64,000 bases of DNA. It comes from BOG-908 sp965198855 (GTDB lineage: Bacteria; Pseudomonadota; Alphaproteobacteria; Acetobacterales; Acetobacteraceae). Of the stretch, positions 43,072 through 52,098 are shown one piece after another. The stretch spans positions 1,302,001 to 1,366,000 of the forward strand of contig CBDAPZ010000001.1 in the NCBI GenBank assembly GCA_965198855.1. Reading direction: 5' to 3'. Below the pieces are notes generated by a model that ran no database searches, was not told the origin of the DNA, and saw only the letters and a program-made list of their open reading frames with translations. The translations under genes were made by a program, and so were the position numbers. Each line of letters opens with the position of its first letter. Positions within the stretch are counted from its first letter, which is position 1.

Positions 43072-44361
43072 TGTGGCGACTCTTTCCAGTCGTTTTTGCA
43101 ACCGGATAGCGAGTGGATGATTGGGATTCGATTTTAGCGCCACATTCAGATGATGCCGGGCTGTGTTCAACGCGCCTTCGTCGATTTGCAATCGCACCAG
43201 TGACAATCTCGAAGCGATATCCGTGCTGTCGAGCTTGACCGCCCGCGCCAGTGCAACACGCTGACGTGTCGTTTCCTTCGCTTTGCCGGCCCGCGCGGAT
43301 TGTGCCTTCACGACTTGCTGCTGCTGCCGCATCGCGTCCAGCACGATCTCCACGATCACCCCACACGCACCCTTGAAATCCGCATCGAGATCGACTGCCG
43401 ACGTGCCGTCGGGCAAATGGCTGAAATCTTCGGAAAACAAGCTTGCACGCTCAGGAAACCAGCGCTGCCTGAGACGCTCGTTGGACTCCGCAAAGCGCTC
43501 CATGAACGCGGCTGCCTCAACCCGAGTCGGCTGCCAACCCGTGCCTGGCAACGCTTTGCTCACAGTCCGTGCGATGCGCTGCCAGAGTAGACCGCCCCGC
43601 AACTCGCCATCCATGTTATGCTGATCTCGAAGAATCCCTTCGACTTCCTTTAGGATATGCTGACCCGACAGGTTCATCGAAGAATTTCGTTCCGGAACGA
43701 CATCTTCCCATGATGGGTCCCGCACGATGCCGCAATACGCGAAAAAATCTGCGACGACATCGAACTTGCTGCCTGGAACACGCTCGAAGATGCGCGGACG
43801 CATGGCCTGCGCGCCGAAAGCCGCTTCCCAGCGTCCGATCAATGCCGTGTAATCATAGTCGTGCCAGAAGCTGCTGAGCTGCTTCATGTCCGGCGCGTCC
43901 ATTCGGCCCATACGGATCATCTGCGCGTGATTGCTCGCAAAATGCGCATCCTGCCTCCGCAGATAGACGACCACCTGGATCTCATCGAAATGCGGCGAAA
44001 GGGCGGCGTGCAGAAGCTGTATGTCGCCCGCATTCCGGATCCAATGGCTGAATTGTTCGCCCGACAGCACGATGCGGCTGATGCCGGCAGGCAATCCAGC
44101 CATCTCCGCCCGAAACTTTTGCAGATATTCGGCGATGACCTGATGCGGATCGCGGCCGCGCCAGATCTGATTGCGCGGGTTCATCGCCACACTCGTCGAG
44201 GCGAACGCCGCCGCCATCAGCGTGTGCCTGACGTCGGTATCCGTGTCCGCATAGTAGACGCCCTGCTCCGGCAGATGCGCCCTCGCCGCATGCAACGCAT
44301 ATTGAATCGAGGTAGAGCCGGTCTTGGTCGTGCCGATATGCAGAATGAGCTGGCGACCCAT
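43057..44361 (-). CDS. Sulfotransferase-like protein with C-terminal helical repeat
   Basis: 434 aa from ATG 44361; similarity begins at MGRQLILHIGTTKTGSTSIQ, a P-loop of the PAPS-dependent sulfotransferase type (TTKTGSTS). VVVYLRRQDAHFASNHAQMI is a second PAPS/3'-phosphate-binding-like region. The last about 90 residues (RQRVALARAVKLDSTDI, LVRLQIDEGALNTARHHL) look like one or two TPR-type hairpins. Substrate unknown. The final residues overlap a repeat core, so the natural C-terminus may be altered. Confidence 0.65.
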   Translation of the reverse strand: MGRQLILHIGTTKTGSTSIQYALHAARAHLPEQGVYYADTDTDVRHTLMAAAFASTSVAMNPRNQIWRGRDPHQVIAEYLQKFRAEMAGLPAGISRIVLSGEQFSHWIRNAGDIQLLHAALSPHFDEIQVVVYLRRQDAHFASNHAQMIRMGRMDAPDMKQLSSFWHDYDYTALIGRWEAAFGAQAMRPRIFERVPGSKFDVVADFFAYCGIVRDPSWEDVVPERNSSMNLSGQHILKEVEGILRDQHNMDGELRGGLLWQRIARTVSKALPGTGWQPTRVEAAAFMERFAESNERLRQRWFPERASLFSEDFSHLPDGTSAVDLDADFKGACGVIVEIVLDAMRQQQQVVKAQSARAGKAKETTRQRVALARAVKLDSTDIASRLSLVRLQIDEGALNTARHHLNVALKSNPNHPLAIRLQKRLERVATATAE

Positions 44362-44368
44362 AGCCGGT

Positions 44369-45769
44369 TCAGCCTTTCGCCACCGCCGCCAGCAGGCGCG
44401 CATGGGCGTTCGTGCCATGATCCAGGCAGCGCAGATCGAATTTCTCGTTAGGGCTGTGCACCTGGTCGTCATCCAGGCCGAACCCCATCAGCAGCGTGTC
44501 GAGCCCAAGGATGCGCCGCAGGCTTTCCACCACGGGGATCGACCCGCCGCTGCCGATCAGCACCGCCGGTTTGCCATATTCCGCACCCAGCACCTCGCGC
44601 GCGACACCCAGGAACGGGTTGTCTGGTGCCACCTCGAAGCCGGGTGCGACGCCGAACAACGCGATCTGTGTGTGCAGATCGTCCGGCGTGTTCGCCTGCA
44701 CCCAATCGCGGAACAGCGCCACGATGCGTGCCGGATCCTGCCCCGCCACCAGCCGGAACGAGACCTTTGCACCAGCCTCCGACGCGATCACCGTCTTGGC
44801 GCCGTCACCCTGGTATCCGCCCCAGATGCCGTTGATGTCCGCGGTAGGACGCGCCCAAAGCCGGTCCAGCCCATCACGGCCCGCTTCGCCGACCGGCGCT
44901 TTCAAGTCAATACCGCCGAGAAAGGCCGCTTCGTCGAACCCAAGATCGCGCCATTCCGCCGCCTGTGCCGAGGTGATGTCGGCCACGCCGTCATAGAAGC
45001 CAGGCAATTGCACGCGGCCTTGCGCATCATGCAGGCCGCCGAGCAAACGCGTGAGCGCATTGATCGGATTGAGCGCCGAGCCGCCATACAAACCGGAATG
45101 CAAGTCCCGCGATGCAGCCCGAACGCGCAACTCTGCATAGACCAGCCCACGCAGGCGCGTGGTCACCGCCGGCGTATCAATGTTCCACATGTTGGTGTCG
45201 GACACGACCGCGACGTCCGCCCGCAACTCGCTCTCATGCGCATGCAGGAACGCCTCGAGGTTCGGGCTGCCGACCTCCTCCTCGCCTTCCAGCACCACGG
45301 TAATACGCACCGGCAGCCCGCCGGCCACCTCGTGCCACGCGCGGAACGCTTCCAGCCACATGCTCACCTGGCCTTTGTCGTCCACGGCCCCACGTGCCAC
45401 GATCCGCTGGCCGTTCGCCCCGTCCACGATCGACGGCGTGAAAGGCGGGCTGTGCCAAAGCTCGAGCGGCTCGGCCGGCTGCACATCGTAATGACCGTAA
45501 TACAGCAGATGTGGCGTATCCCCACCCGGACCTGGATACTGTGCGACCACCACCGGATGTCCAGGCGTTTCGACCAATCTGGTTAAGAAACCTGTGTGCG
45601 CGAGCTCAGCCTGCGCCCAGGAGGCGGCTGCCCTGCAATCCGCAGCATGCGCAGGCTGCGCACTGACGCTGGGGATGGAGAGGAAATGCCGCAGCCGGTC
45701 CAAGGCCTGCGGCCGGGTGGCGGCAATATGTGCGAGCACGGAATGGATATTTTGCGCGATGTTGTCCAT
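44369..45769 (-). CDS. M20-family metallopeptidase (dipeptidase/carnosinase-like)
   Basis: 466 aa from Met 45769 (MDNIAQNIHSVL); an upstream in-frame Met adds 17 residues. Zinc-site marks: YYGHYDVQPAEPLELW, RGAVDDKGQVSMWLEA, and the catalytic EGEEEVGSPN. Also SRDLHSGLYGGSALNPINAL (dimerisation domain) and IGSGGSIPVV, LLMGFGLDDDQVHSPNEKF near the end. Cytosolic dipeptidase, exact substrate unknown. Start lies 7 bases before the sulfotransferase-like gene in the same direction. Confidence 0.92.
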   Translation of the reverse strand: MDNIAQNIHSVLAHIAATRPQALDRLRHFLSIPSVSAQPAHAADCRAAASWAQAELAHTGFLTRLVETPGHPVVVAQYPGPGGDTPHLLYYGHYDVQPAEPLELWHSPPFTPSIVDGANGQRIVARGAVDDKGQVSMWLEAFRAWHEVAGGLPVRITVVLEGEEEVGSPNLEAFLHAHESELRADVAVVSDTNMWNIDTPAVTTRLRGLVYAELRVRAASRDLHSGLYGGSALNPINALTRLLGGLHDAQGRVQLPGFYDGVADITSAQAAEWRDLGFDEAAFLGGIDLKAPVGEAGRDGLDRLWARPTADINGIWGGYQGDGAKTVIASEAGAKVSFRLVAGQDPARIVALFRDWVQANTPDDLHTQIALFGVAPGFEVAPDNPFLGVAREVLGAEYGKPAVLIGSGGSIPVVESLRRILGLDTLLMGFGLDDDQVHSPNEKFDLRCLDHGTNAHARLLAAVAKG

Positions 45770-45986
45770 GGACGGCACTATGGCCAAACTTGCCGCGTCC
45801 TGAAAACCCTGTGGCTGCATCCATGTGCTGTCGCTGCCCGTTTCTTGTGCATGGAAGCATCAAGGGTGGACATTCCCCCGACTCGTATATTCGCGCGAAA
45901 AGCTATTAACATTTTCGCGTATTGCCGCGTTGTGGTGCAAACGCCCCGCATCGCGCGGCCGTCCATCCTCGAGGAGCTTGCCCCCT

Positions 45987-46547
45987 ATGCCGGCAGAGGC
46001 AGATCGCCTTTCGACCGGGCTCACCGATGCGGAGCTGATCGCCCGCTGCGCCGCCCAGGACCGTGCCGCCTTCCGAACCCTCTACGCCGCCTGGAGTGGG
46101 CGACTACACGGGGTTGCCATGCGTATCACGCGTGACCCCGCCCTCGCCGCCGACGCCACGCACGACGCTTTCGTACAGGTTTGGCAGCAGGCCGGCCGCT
46201 TCGACCCCGCCAAAGGCGAGGCCGGCGCCTGGCTCATGACGCTCGCCCGCTATCGCGCGCTCGACATGGTGCGACGCCGTGGCCGCGAGGTGCTCGGCCA
46301 CGAACCCGCCGACGAAGCCGATGTCGCCCCCGGTGCGCTCGACCAGCTGATGTCAGCGGCCGACGGGGGAGCCCTGCATCGCTGCATGGACTTGCTCTCC
46401 GCCGAACGGCGGCAACTCGTGATCATGGCTTTCGTGGAGGGATTCTCGCATAGCCAGCTCGCGGCACGGAAAAACCTGCCGATCGGCACGGTCAAATCCT
46501 GGATCCGGCGAAGCCTGCTTGGTCTGAAGGAGTGCCTCGCATCATGA
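45987..46547 (+). CDS. ECF-type RNA polymerase sigma factor
   Basis: 186 aa from ATG 45987, preceded by GAGGAG (45971-45976); a 54-codon upstream extension has no family similarity. Region 2: AFRTLYAAWSGRLHGVAMRI, DATHDAFVQVWQQAGRFDP. Region 4: RQLVIMAFVEGFSHSQLA then LPIGTVKSWIRRSLLGLKEC. It overlaps the anti-sigma gene (ATGA), typical of a SigK/RpoE-like pair responding to envelope or oxidative stress. Confidence 0.93.
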   Translation: MPAEADRLSTGLTDAELIARCAAQDRAAFRTLYAAWSGRLHGVAMRITRDPALAADATHDAFVQVWQQAGRFDPAKGEAGAWLMTLARYRALDMVRRRGREVLGHEPADEADVAPGALDQLMSAADGGALHRCMDLLSAERRQLVIMAFVEGFSHSQLAARKNLPIGTVKSWIRRSLLGLKECLAS

Positions 46548-47239
46548 GCGGCACCGACACCGAGGATCCCGGCCCAGAGGCAACCCTTGCGGCCGAATAT
46601 GTGCTTGGCACGCTCGACCAGACCGCAGCCGACACCGCACGCAGCCGCATCGAAGCCGATACCGCCTTTGCCGCAGAAGTCGGTTTCTGGGAGGCAAAGC
46701 TCGCCCCGCTCTTTGCGCTGGTACCGGCCGTGACACCGCCGGTTGCGGTGTGGGCTCGTATCGAGGACAGCACGGGCGGCGCCCGTGCAAACCAGACATC
46801 ACACCTCGTCACACCGGCCAACGATAACCGCCTCACATGGTGGCGCGCCACGGCCCTCGCCGGCTTTGCAGTCGCGGCAGCACTGCTCGCCTACATCGCC
46901 CTCACGCCGCCGGCCCAGCCGACGCTGGCGGTGCTCACCCCGTATGCGACCCAAACGCCGGTGCTGCTCGCCGTCGCCGGTCCGCATGGCAGCATCCTCA
47001 TCAGGCCGACAGCCACCATCAAGATCGCCGCCGATCGCGACCTTGAGCTGTGGCAGATGCAGGCAGGTGCCACCAAGCCGGCTTCGCTGGGCGTCATTCC
47101 GCAAGATGGTAAACTGGTCCCGCCAGGCGTGCAGACCGGCACAATGCTGCTGGTGAGCCTGGAACCGAAGGGGGGGTCGCCGACGGGACAGCCGACGGGG
47201 CCGGTGCTGTATGCGGGCAAGCTCAGTCGTTTCGAGTAG
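46544..47239 (+). CDS. Anti-sigma factor (RskA-like), membrane-bound
   Basis: 231 aa from ATG 46544, overlapping the sigma-factor stop. N-terminal anti-sigma helices (AAEYVLGTLDQTAADTARSR) are followed by one TM segment (WRATALAGFAVAAALLAYIA) and a C-terminal RskA domain (DLELWQMQAGATKPASLGVI; TGTMLLVSLEPKGGSPTG). It holds the sigma factor inactive until its exterior part senses stress. Confidence 0.88.
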   Translation: MSGTDTEDPGPEATLAAEYVLGTLDQTAADTARSRIEADTAFAAEVGFWEAKLAPLFALVPAVTPPVAVWARIEDSTGGARANQTSHLVTPANDNRLTWWRATALAGFAVAAALLAYIALTPPAQPTLAVLTPYATQTPVLLAVAGPHGSILIRPTATIKIAADRDLELWQMQAGATKPASLGVIPQDGKLVPPGVQTGTMLLVSLEPKGGSPTGQPTGPVLYAGKLSRFE

Positions 47240-47244
47240 GGCAA

Positions 47245-47356
47245 GGCCAGGGCGCTGCCCCTGGACCCCGTTAAAGGCAGGCCTTTAAAATCCATTACTA
47301 AGGGTTAAGAAAAAGGTTCTAAAGACTTGTCCTTGGCGGGCTCGGGGCAGAGCCCC
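47245..47356. repeat. Opposite copy of the GGGGTCCAGGGG block plus small hairpins
   Basis: GGCCAGGGCGCTGCCCCTGG with ACCCC (47245-47269) is the reverse complement type of the block at 1857. Right after it TTAAAGGC-AG-GCCTTTAA (47271-47288) forms a perfect eight-base stem, a plausible terminator for the anti-sigma gene. GGGGC-AGA-GCCCC (47344-47356) is a third hairpin. The stretch 47240-47427 has no gene. Confidence 0.55.
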
Positions 47357-47427
47357 ACACCTTCCCCTCTTGCACCGCCCGCGCGACAAACGCATCTTGC
47401 TCAATTCGGCCGGCAGAAGAGGACACG

Positions 47428-48231
47428 ATGGACGGCGGCACTGAAGCGCGACGGATTATCATTCACGCGCCCGAAGACTTCCAAGGCATGCGCGCTGCAG
47501 GCGCCCTGGCCGCGGAAACTCTGGACATGATCACCCCGCATGTGCGCCCCGGCGTCACCACCGGCACGCTGGACACGCTCTGCCACGATTTCATCGTCGC
47601 CCGGAACGCCATCCCCGCGCCGCTGAACTATCGCGGCTACCCCAAATCGATCTGCACCTCGATCAATCATGTCGTCTGCCACGGCATCCCCGGCGACAAG
47701 AAGCTGCTCGACGGCGACATCGTAAATATCGACGTCACCGTCATCCTCAATGGCTGGCACGGCGATACCAGCCGCATGTATGTCGCAGGCACACCGAGCA
47801 CGCGGGCCAAAAACCTGCTGGACGTCACCTACAAGGCACTGATGAAGGGTGTGGACGCGGTCAAGCCCGGTGCGACGCTCGGTGATATCGGCCACGCCAT
47901 ACAGGTTTATGTCGAAGCCAATCGTTTCAGCGTGGTGCGCGATTTCTGCGGCCACGGCATCGGCCGCACCTTCCACGCGGCGCCGAACATCCTGCATTTC
48001 GGCCGCAAGGGCGAAGGCCCAGTGCTACGCCCCGGCATGTTTTTCACCATCGAGCCAATGGTCAATGCCGGCCGGCCCGAAGTCAAAGTGCTCAATGACG
48101 GCTGGACCGCGGTGACGCGCGACCGCAGCCTGTCCTCTCAGTTCGAGCACATGGTGGGCGTCACCGAACAGGGCTGCGAGATCTTCACGCTATCCCCCGG
48201 CGGTCTGCACCAGCCGCCTTACGCCGCCTAG
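47428..48231 (+). CDS. map: Methionine aminopeptidase, type I
   Basis: 267 aa. Metal ligands: D in DIVNIDVTVILNGWHGD, H in FCGHGIGRTFHAAPNI, E in MFFTIEPMVNAGRP, and the last E in QFEHMVGVTEQGCE. It removes the N-terminal Met of new proteins. Only 13 bases separate it from radC, so they may share a transcript. Confidence 0.96.
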   Translation: MDGGTEARRIIIHAPEDFQGMRAAGALAAETLDMITPHVRPGVTTGTLDTLCHDFIVARNAIPAPLNYRGYPKSICTSINHVVCHGIPGDKKLLDGDIVNIDVTVILNGWHGDTSRMYVAGTPSTRAKNLLDVTYKALMKGVDAVKPGATLGDIGHAIQVYVEANRFSVVRDFCGHGIGRTFHAAPNILHFGRKGEGPVLRPGMFFTIEPMVNAGRPEVKVLNDGWTAVTRDRSLSSQFEHMVGVTEQGCEIFTLSPGGLHQPPYAA

Positions 48232-48244
48232 GCGAATACCGGGC

Positions 48245-49006
48245 ATGGCCGGCAAGGATCGTTTTTCCGAAGCCGGCCAGGCCGACCTCCTGAATATCAA
48301 GCCGCGCCCCGCCACCCCCATGCCCGCCACCAGCATGGAGTTGCACCGCGCCCGCATGCGCCAAAAGCTTCTTGCCGGCGGCGCCGAGGCCTTGGCCGAC
48401 CACGAGTTGCTGGAAATGGCCCTGTTCCTGGCCCTGCCCCGCCGCGACACCAAGCCGATCGCCTACCGCCTGCTCGCCCGCTTCGGCAGTTTCGCCAACA
48501 CCATCACCGCATCGCCCAACGAGATCGCCGCCGTAGACGGCATGGGCGAAGCAAGTGCGGCTGCCCTAAAGATCGTGCAGGCCGCCGCCGTTCGCCTGGC
48601 CCGCGCCGAGGTGATCGACCGGCCGGTGCTGACCAACTGGGAAGCACTGATCTCGTACCTGACTGCGGTGATGGCGCGTGAGCGCGTAGAACAATTCCGC
48701 ATTCTCTTCCTCGACAGCCGCAATCGCCTGATTGCCGACGAAGCGCAGTCGCGCGGCACGGTGAACCACACGCCGGTGTATCCGCGCGAAGTCGTGCGTC
48801 GTGCACTGGAGGTGCAGGCGACGGCCCTTGTTCTGGCGCACAACCATCCGAGCGGCGATCCATCGCCGTCGCGCGAAGATATTGCAATGACACGTGAGAT
48901 CGTCACCGCAGCACAGGCTTTATCCATTACGGTGCATGATCATGTGATTATCGGGAACGGGCGCTGGGTAAGCTTTCGAAACGAAGGCCTTCTCGCACTT
49001 CCATAG
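48245..49006 (+). CDS. radC: RadC/JAB-domain protein
   Basis: 253 aa. N-terminal helix-hairpin-helix (EIAAVDGMGEASAAALKIVQ) and a C-terminal MPN/JAMM domain with HNHPSGDPSPSREDI. RadC was named as a DNA repair protein but its activity is disputed; the domain suggests a metallo-peptidase. The map-radC order is common in related genomes. Confidence 0.95.
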   Translation: MAGKDRFSEAGQADLLNIKPRPATPMPATSMELHRARMRQKLLAGGAEALADHELLEMALFLALPRRDTKPIAYRLLARFGSFANTITASPNEIAAVDGMGEASAAALKIVQAAAVRLARAEVIDRPVLTNWEALISYLTAVMARERVEQFRILFLDSRNRLIADEAQSRGTVNHTPVYPREVVRRALEVQATALVLAHNHPSGDPSPSREDIAMTREIVTAAQALSITVHDHVIIGNGRWVSFRNEGLLALP

Positions 49007-49032
49007 AAAAACCCGATTGCGGAGATGGGAGC

Positions 49033-49449
49033 ATGAACGAGTCAGCTGCGAAAGAAGGCATGTCAGCTTCGGACCTCATCTCGCACAGAATCGCAGAACT
49101 TGGAGACTGGCGCGGCAAGACCCTAGAAAGGATGCGCAGGCTCATCAAGGAGGCAGATGCCGGCATTGTCGAGGAGTGGAAATGGAGAGGTGTTCCGGTC
49201 TGGTCGCATGACGGGATCATCTGCACCGGCGAGTCTTACACCAAAGTCATAAAACTCACATTTGCAAAAGGAGCGTCGCTCCAGGATCCTGCGCATCTTT
49301 TCAATTCCAGCCTCGACGGAAACACGCGGCGCGCCATCGACATTCATGAGGGCGAGGATGTTGACGAGCACGCGTTCAAAGCGCTGATCCGCGAGGCGAT
49401 CGCGCTGAATACTTCGAAGGCCAAACCTTTAAAAAAGCCGACCACGTAG
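49033..49449 (+). CDS. DUF1801 domain protein
   Basis: 138 aa from ATG 49033, preceded by GGGAG. VEEWKWRGVPVWSHDGIICT then YTKVIKLTFAKGASLQDPAHLF is typical of DUF1801/YdhG-like proteins. Small cytosolic protein, function unknown. The stop falls inside a large inverted repeat. Confidence 0.8.
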   Translation: MNESAAKEGMSASDLISHRIAELGDWRGKTLERMRRLIKEADAGIVEEWKWRGVPVWSHDGIICTGESYTKVIKLTFAKGASLQDPAHLFNSSLDGNTRRAIDIHEGEDVDEHAFKALIREAIALNTSKAKPLKKPTT

Positions 49450-49514
49450 GATGGGTTGCTCTTGGGCAACCCACCTTTCCGCGTGAGGGGTTGCCCAAGA
49501 GCAACCAACCCTAC
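49446..49514. terminator. Large REP-like inverted repeat between convergent genes
   Basis: GTAGGATGGGTTGCTCTTGG then GCAACCC on the left and GGGGTTGCCCAAGAGCAACC then AACCCTAC on the right form about 27-base arms with few mismatches. They converge on TTTCCGCGTGA. It begins in the DUF1801 stop region and ends by the stop of the convergent aminotransferase (49516). Likely a bidirectional terminator. Such GTAGGATGGGTTG elements are known as scattered palindromes in many proteobacteria. Confidence 0.75.
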
Positions 49515-49515
49515 A

Positions 49516-50832
49516 TTAAGCAACGCTTCTGATGACGTCTGCCAATTTGGCGAACACCTCGTCGATCTGCGTGCGGCTGATGATCAGCGGTGGTGAGATG
49601 GCCAGAATATCTGCGGTGGCGCGCACCAATAATCCGGCCTCGTAGCATTTGACGAATACTTCATAGGCACGCGCCCCTGCAGCGCCCGCCCGTGGCTCCA
49701 GTTCGATGCCGGCGACCATGCCGAGATTGCGGATGTCGATCACATGATCCAGCCCGGCCAGGCTGTGCGCCGCTTCCTCGAAATACGGCGACAACTCCGC
49801 CGCACGCTCGAACAAGCCTTCGTCGCGGTAGGTGTCCAGTGTCGCGATCGAGGCCGCGCAGGCGAGCACATGGGAAGAATAGGTGTAGCCATGAAAAAAC
49901 TCGATCGCACCGGGCGGACCCTGCATGAAGGCCTCGTGCACCTCGTTGCTCGCCACCACGGCGCCCATCGGCACGGTGGCATTGGTGATCCCCTTCGCCA
50001 GGGCGAGGATATCCGGCACGATACCGAAGCGATCCACTGCGAACGGCGCACCGAGGCGACCAAAACCGCTGATCACCTCATCGAAAATCAGCAGGATGCC
50101 GTGTTTGGTGCAGATGTCGCGCAGTTTCTGCAGGTAGCCGACGGGAGGCACCAGAACGCCGGTGGAGCCGGCGAGGGGCTCCACGATCACCGCAGCAATT
50201 GTGCTCGGGTCGTGCAGGGCCACGATGCGTTCGAGATTGTCGGCCAGGTCGGCGCCGTGCAGCGGCTGGCTGTGGCTAAACGCGTTGCGCGCCAGGTCGT
50301 GGGTGTGCGGCAGATGGTCGACGCCGGCGAGCATGGTGCCGAAATGTTTGCGGTTATTGCTGATGCCGCCGACGGAAATGCCGCCGAAGCCGACGCCGTG
50401 GTAGCCGCGCTCGCGGCCGATGAGACGTGTGCGGGCAGCGTCGCCACGCATGCGGTGATAGGCCAGGGCAATCTTCAATGCGCTATCTACCGCCTCGGAA
50501 CCGGAGTTGGTGTAGAACACGTGGTCCAGCCCGTCCGGCAGCAAAGCGGAAAGGCGCTGGGCGGCTTCGAAGGCCAAAGGATGGCCCATCTGAAAGGCAG
50601 GGGAGAAATCCATCTCGGCCGCCTGGCGCTGGATGGCTTCGACGATGCGCGGGCGGCAATGCCCAGCGTTTACGCACCAGAGGCCGGCGGCGCCATCAAG
50701 GATCTGGCGGCCGTCATGGCTGGTGTAGTGCATGTCCTTGGCGCCGACGAGCAGACGCGGCGCCTGCTTGAACTGGCGGTTCGCCGTGAACGGCATCCAG
50801 AAGGCATCGAGGCTGTTCACCTGCGCGTCCAT
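49516..50832 (-). CDS. Class III aminotransferase, omega-amino acid:pyruvate type
   Basis: 438 aa. FYTNSGSEAVDSALKIALAY, EPLAGSTGVLVPPVGYL, FDEVISGFGRLGAPFAVDR, and the PLP-binding Lys in LALAKGITNATVPMGAVV. Similar to beta-alanine/omega-amino-acid:pyruvate transaminases (Apt/SptA-like). Could handle beta-alanine or GABA from the putrescine pathway. Separate from the aminotransferase at 37.2 kb and only distantly similar. Confidence 0.9.
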   Translation of the reverse strand: MDAQVNSLDAFWMPFTANRQFKQAPRLLVGAKDMHYTSHDGRQILDGAAGLWCVNAGHCRPRIVEAIQRQAAEMDFSPAFQMGHPLAFEAAQRLSALLPDGLDHVFYTNSGSEAVDSALKIALAYHRMRGDAARTRLIGRERGYHGVGFGGISVGGISNNRKHFGTMLAGVDHLPHTHDLARNAFSHSQPLHGADLADNLERIVALHDPSTIAAVIVEPLAGSTGVLVPPVGYLQKLRDICTKHGILLIFDEVISGFGRLGAPFAVDRFGIVPDILALAKGITNATVPMGAVVASNEVHEAFMQGPPGAIEFFHGYTYSSHVLACAASIATLDTYRDEGLFERAAELSPYFEEAAHSLAGLDHVIDIRNLGMVAGIELEPRAGAAGARAYEVFVKCYEAGLLVRATADILAISPPLIISRTQIDEVFAKLADVIRSVA

Positions 50833-50890
50833 GCGAAGTCTCTCCGTGAGGTCACGCCTGTCTATCGTGAAGGCTGCCGCCGCGCCAAGC

Positions 50891-51490
50891 TCACCGTAAG
50901 CCCAAAGCCTTGTGCGTCTGGCTGCTCAGCCGCCAGCGGGGGTGGGCGAGACAATAGGCAATAGCCTGCCGGGTGTTTTCCGCCACCGCTGGACCATCCA
51001 TCGGCTGCAACAGGAAATGCGCGAAATCGAGCGCCTCGAAACGTTCGGGTTCAGCGCCGGCCTGAGGAAATACAAGTTTAAGCTCTTGGCCGTAGGTGAG
51101 AACCAGCTTTGCGCCGGCTTTCGGGCTCACGCAGATCCAGTCGAGCCCGGATGGCGGAGGCTGCGTGCCGTTCGTTTCTACGGCAACCCTGAAATGACGG
51201 GCATGCAGGGCGAGTAGCAGAGCCTCGTCGACCTGTAGCAGCGGTTCGCCGCCGGTGAGAACCGCCAATCGATGGTCGGGGCCACCTTGCCACTCGGCGA
51301 GGATCGCGTCGGCAAGCCGCTCGGCGTCCGGGAAGCGACCGCCGCCGCTGCCATCCAGCCCGACGAAATCAGTATCGCAGAATTGGCAGACGGCGCTGGC
51401 GCGGTCTCGCTCCAGGCCGCTCCACAAATTGCACCCAGCGAAGCGGCAGAACACGGCGGCGTAGCCGGCCTGCACGCCCTCACCCTGCAA
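50891..51490 (-). CDS. queE: 7-carboxy-7-deazaguanine synthase QueE
   Basis: Radical-SAM enzyme of queuosine synthesis, converting carboxytetrahydropterin to CDG. Alpha-type cysteine motif: CNLWSGLERDRASAVCQFC (C-x14-C-x2-C); also VLTGGEPLLQVDEALL and ETNGTQ. The given span starts at TTG 51490, but coding similarity continues upstream as SYAVKEIFLT, as in other QueE (MSYAVKEIFYT...). No ATG, GTG or TTG occurs in that frame before the phasin gene. True start unresolved; conserved reading extends to at least 51517. Confidence 0.85.
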   Translation of the reverse strand: MQGEGVQAGYAAVFCRFAGCNLWSGLERDRASAVCQFCDTDFVGLDGSGGGRFPDAERLADAILAEWQGGPDHRLAVLTGGEPLLQVDEALLLALHARHFRVAVETNGTQPPPSGLDWICVSPKAGAKLVLTYGQELKLVFPQAGAEPERFEALDFAHFLLQPMDGPAVAENTRQAIAYCLAHPRWRLSSQTHKALGLR

Positions 51491-51533
51491 GGTGAGAAAA
51501 ATCTCCTTGACGGCGTAAGACCGGCCGGCCGGC

Positions 51534-52010
51534 TCAGGGATTGGTATGTTCCGTCTTCTCGAGCAGCAGTTTCACCTCGTCCATCGCTTCCTTGAAGCGG
51601 TCGCTCAGCACGCCCAGGGCTTCAGCGTTAGAGCGTTGGATAAGGTCCGACAGGTCTTTGATGTTGGCGACGGCGCGTTCGTAGGATTTTTTCACCAGCG
51701 CCGCCTGGTGTGCGGCTTTGGCCTGCGGCGACTCGGCATGGGTGAGTTCACGGGCGTGTTCGGTGAACTCGGTCATCGTCTGCTGCATGATTTCCATGTG
51801 GCGCTTTGCCACGGCCTGGGCGCCTTCGAGCGCCAAGCGGTTGGCGTTGGAGAGCACCTCCATGTTGCGGCGGTGAGCTGCCATCAGGGCGGAGCTATCG
51901 GGGATCATGCTGGGAAAGCGCAATTCGGAAAAGCGCTTGGTCATTTCCGCGAAAATCGCGCCGGGTGCGGCGAAGGCGGCGTCCGGTTTCGGGAAGGGGA
52001 ATTCGGCCAT
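51534..52010 (-). CDS. Phasin family protein
   Basis: 158 aa from ATG 52010 with CAGGAG just before it; the frame is open much further upstream but that part has no similarity. Long amphipathic helices: MIPDSSALMAAHRRNMEVLS, AVAKRHMEIMQQTMTEFTEH, SYERAVANIKDLSDLIQRSN. Phasins coat polyhydroxyalkanoate granules. Queue gene queE follows directly. Confidence 0.87.
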   Translation of the reverse strand: MAEFPFPKPDAAFAAPGAIFAEMTKRFSELRFPSMIPDSSALMAAHRRNMEVLSNANRLALEGAQAVAKRHMEIMQQTMTEFTEHARELTHAESPQAKAAHQAALVKKSYERAVANIKDLSDLIQRSNAEALGVLSDRFKEAMDEVKLLLEKTEHTNP

Positions 52011-52098
52011 GGATGACTCCTGTTGCAGGGTCTTATTACGTCCGGACCGCAGAAAAGCTGCGGCGCTAAGTGTGCACCCTGTCGGACTGTAATGCCAG

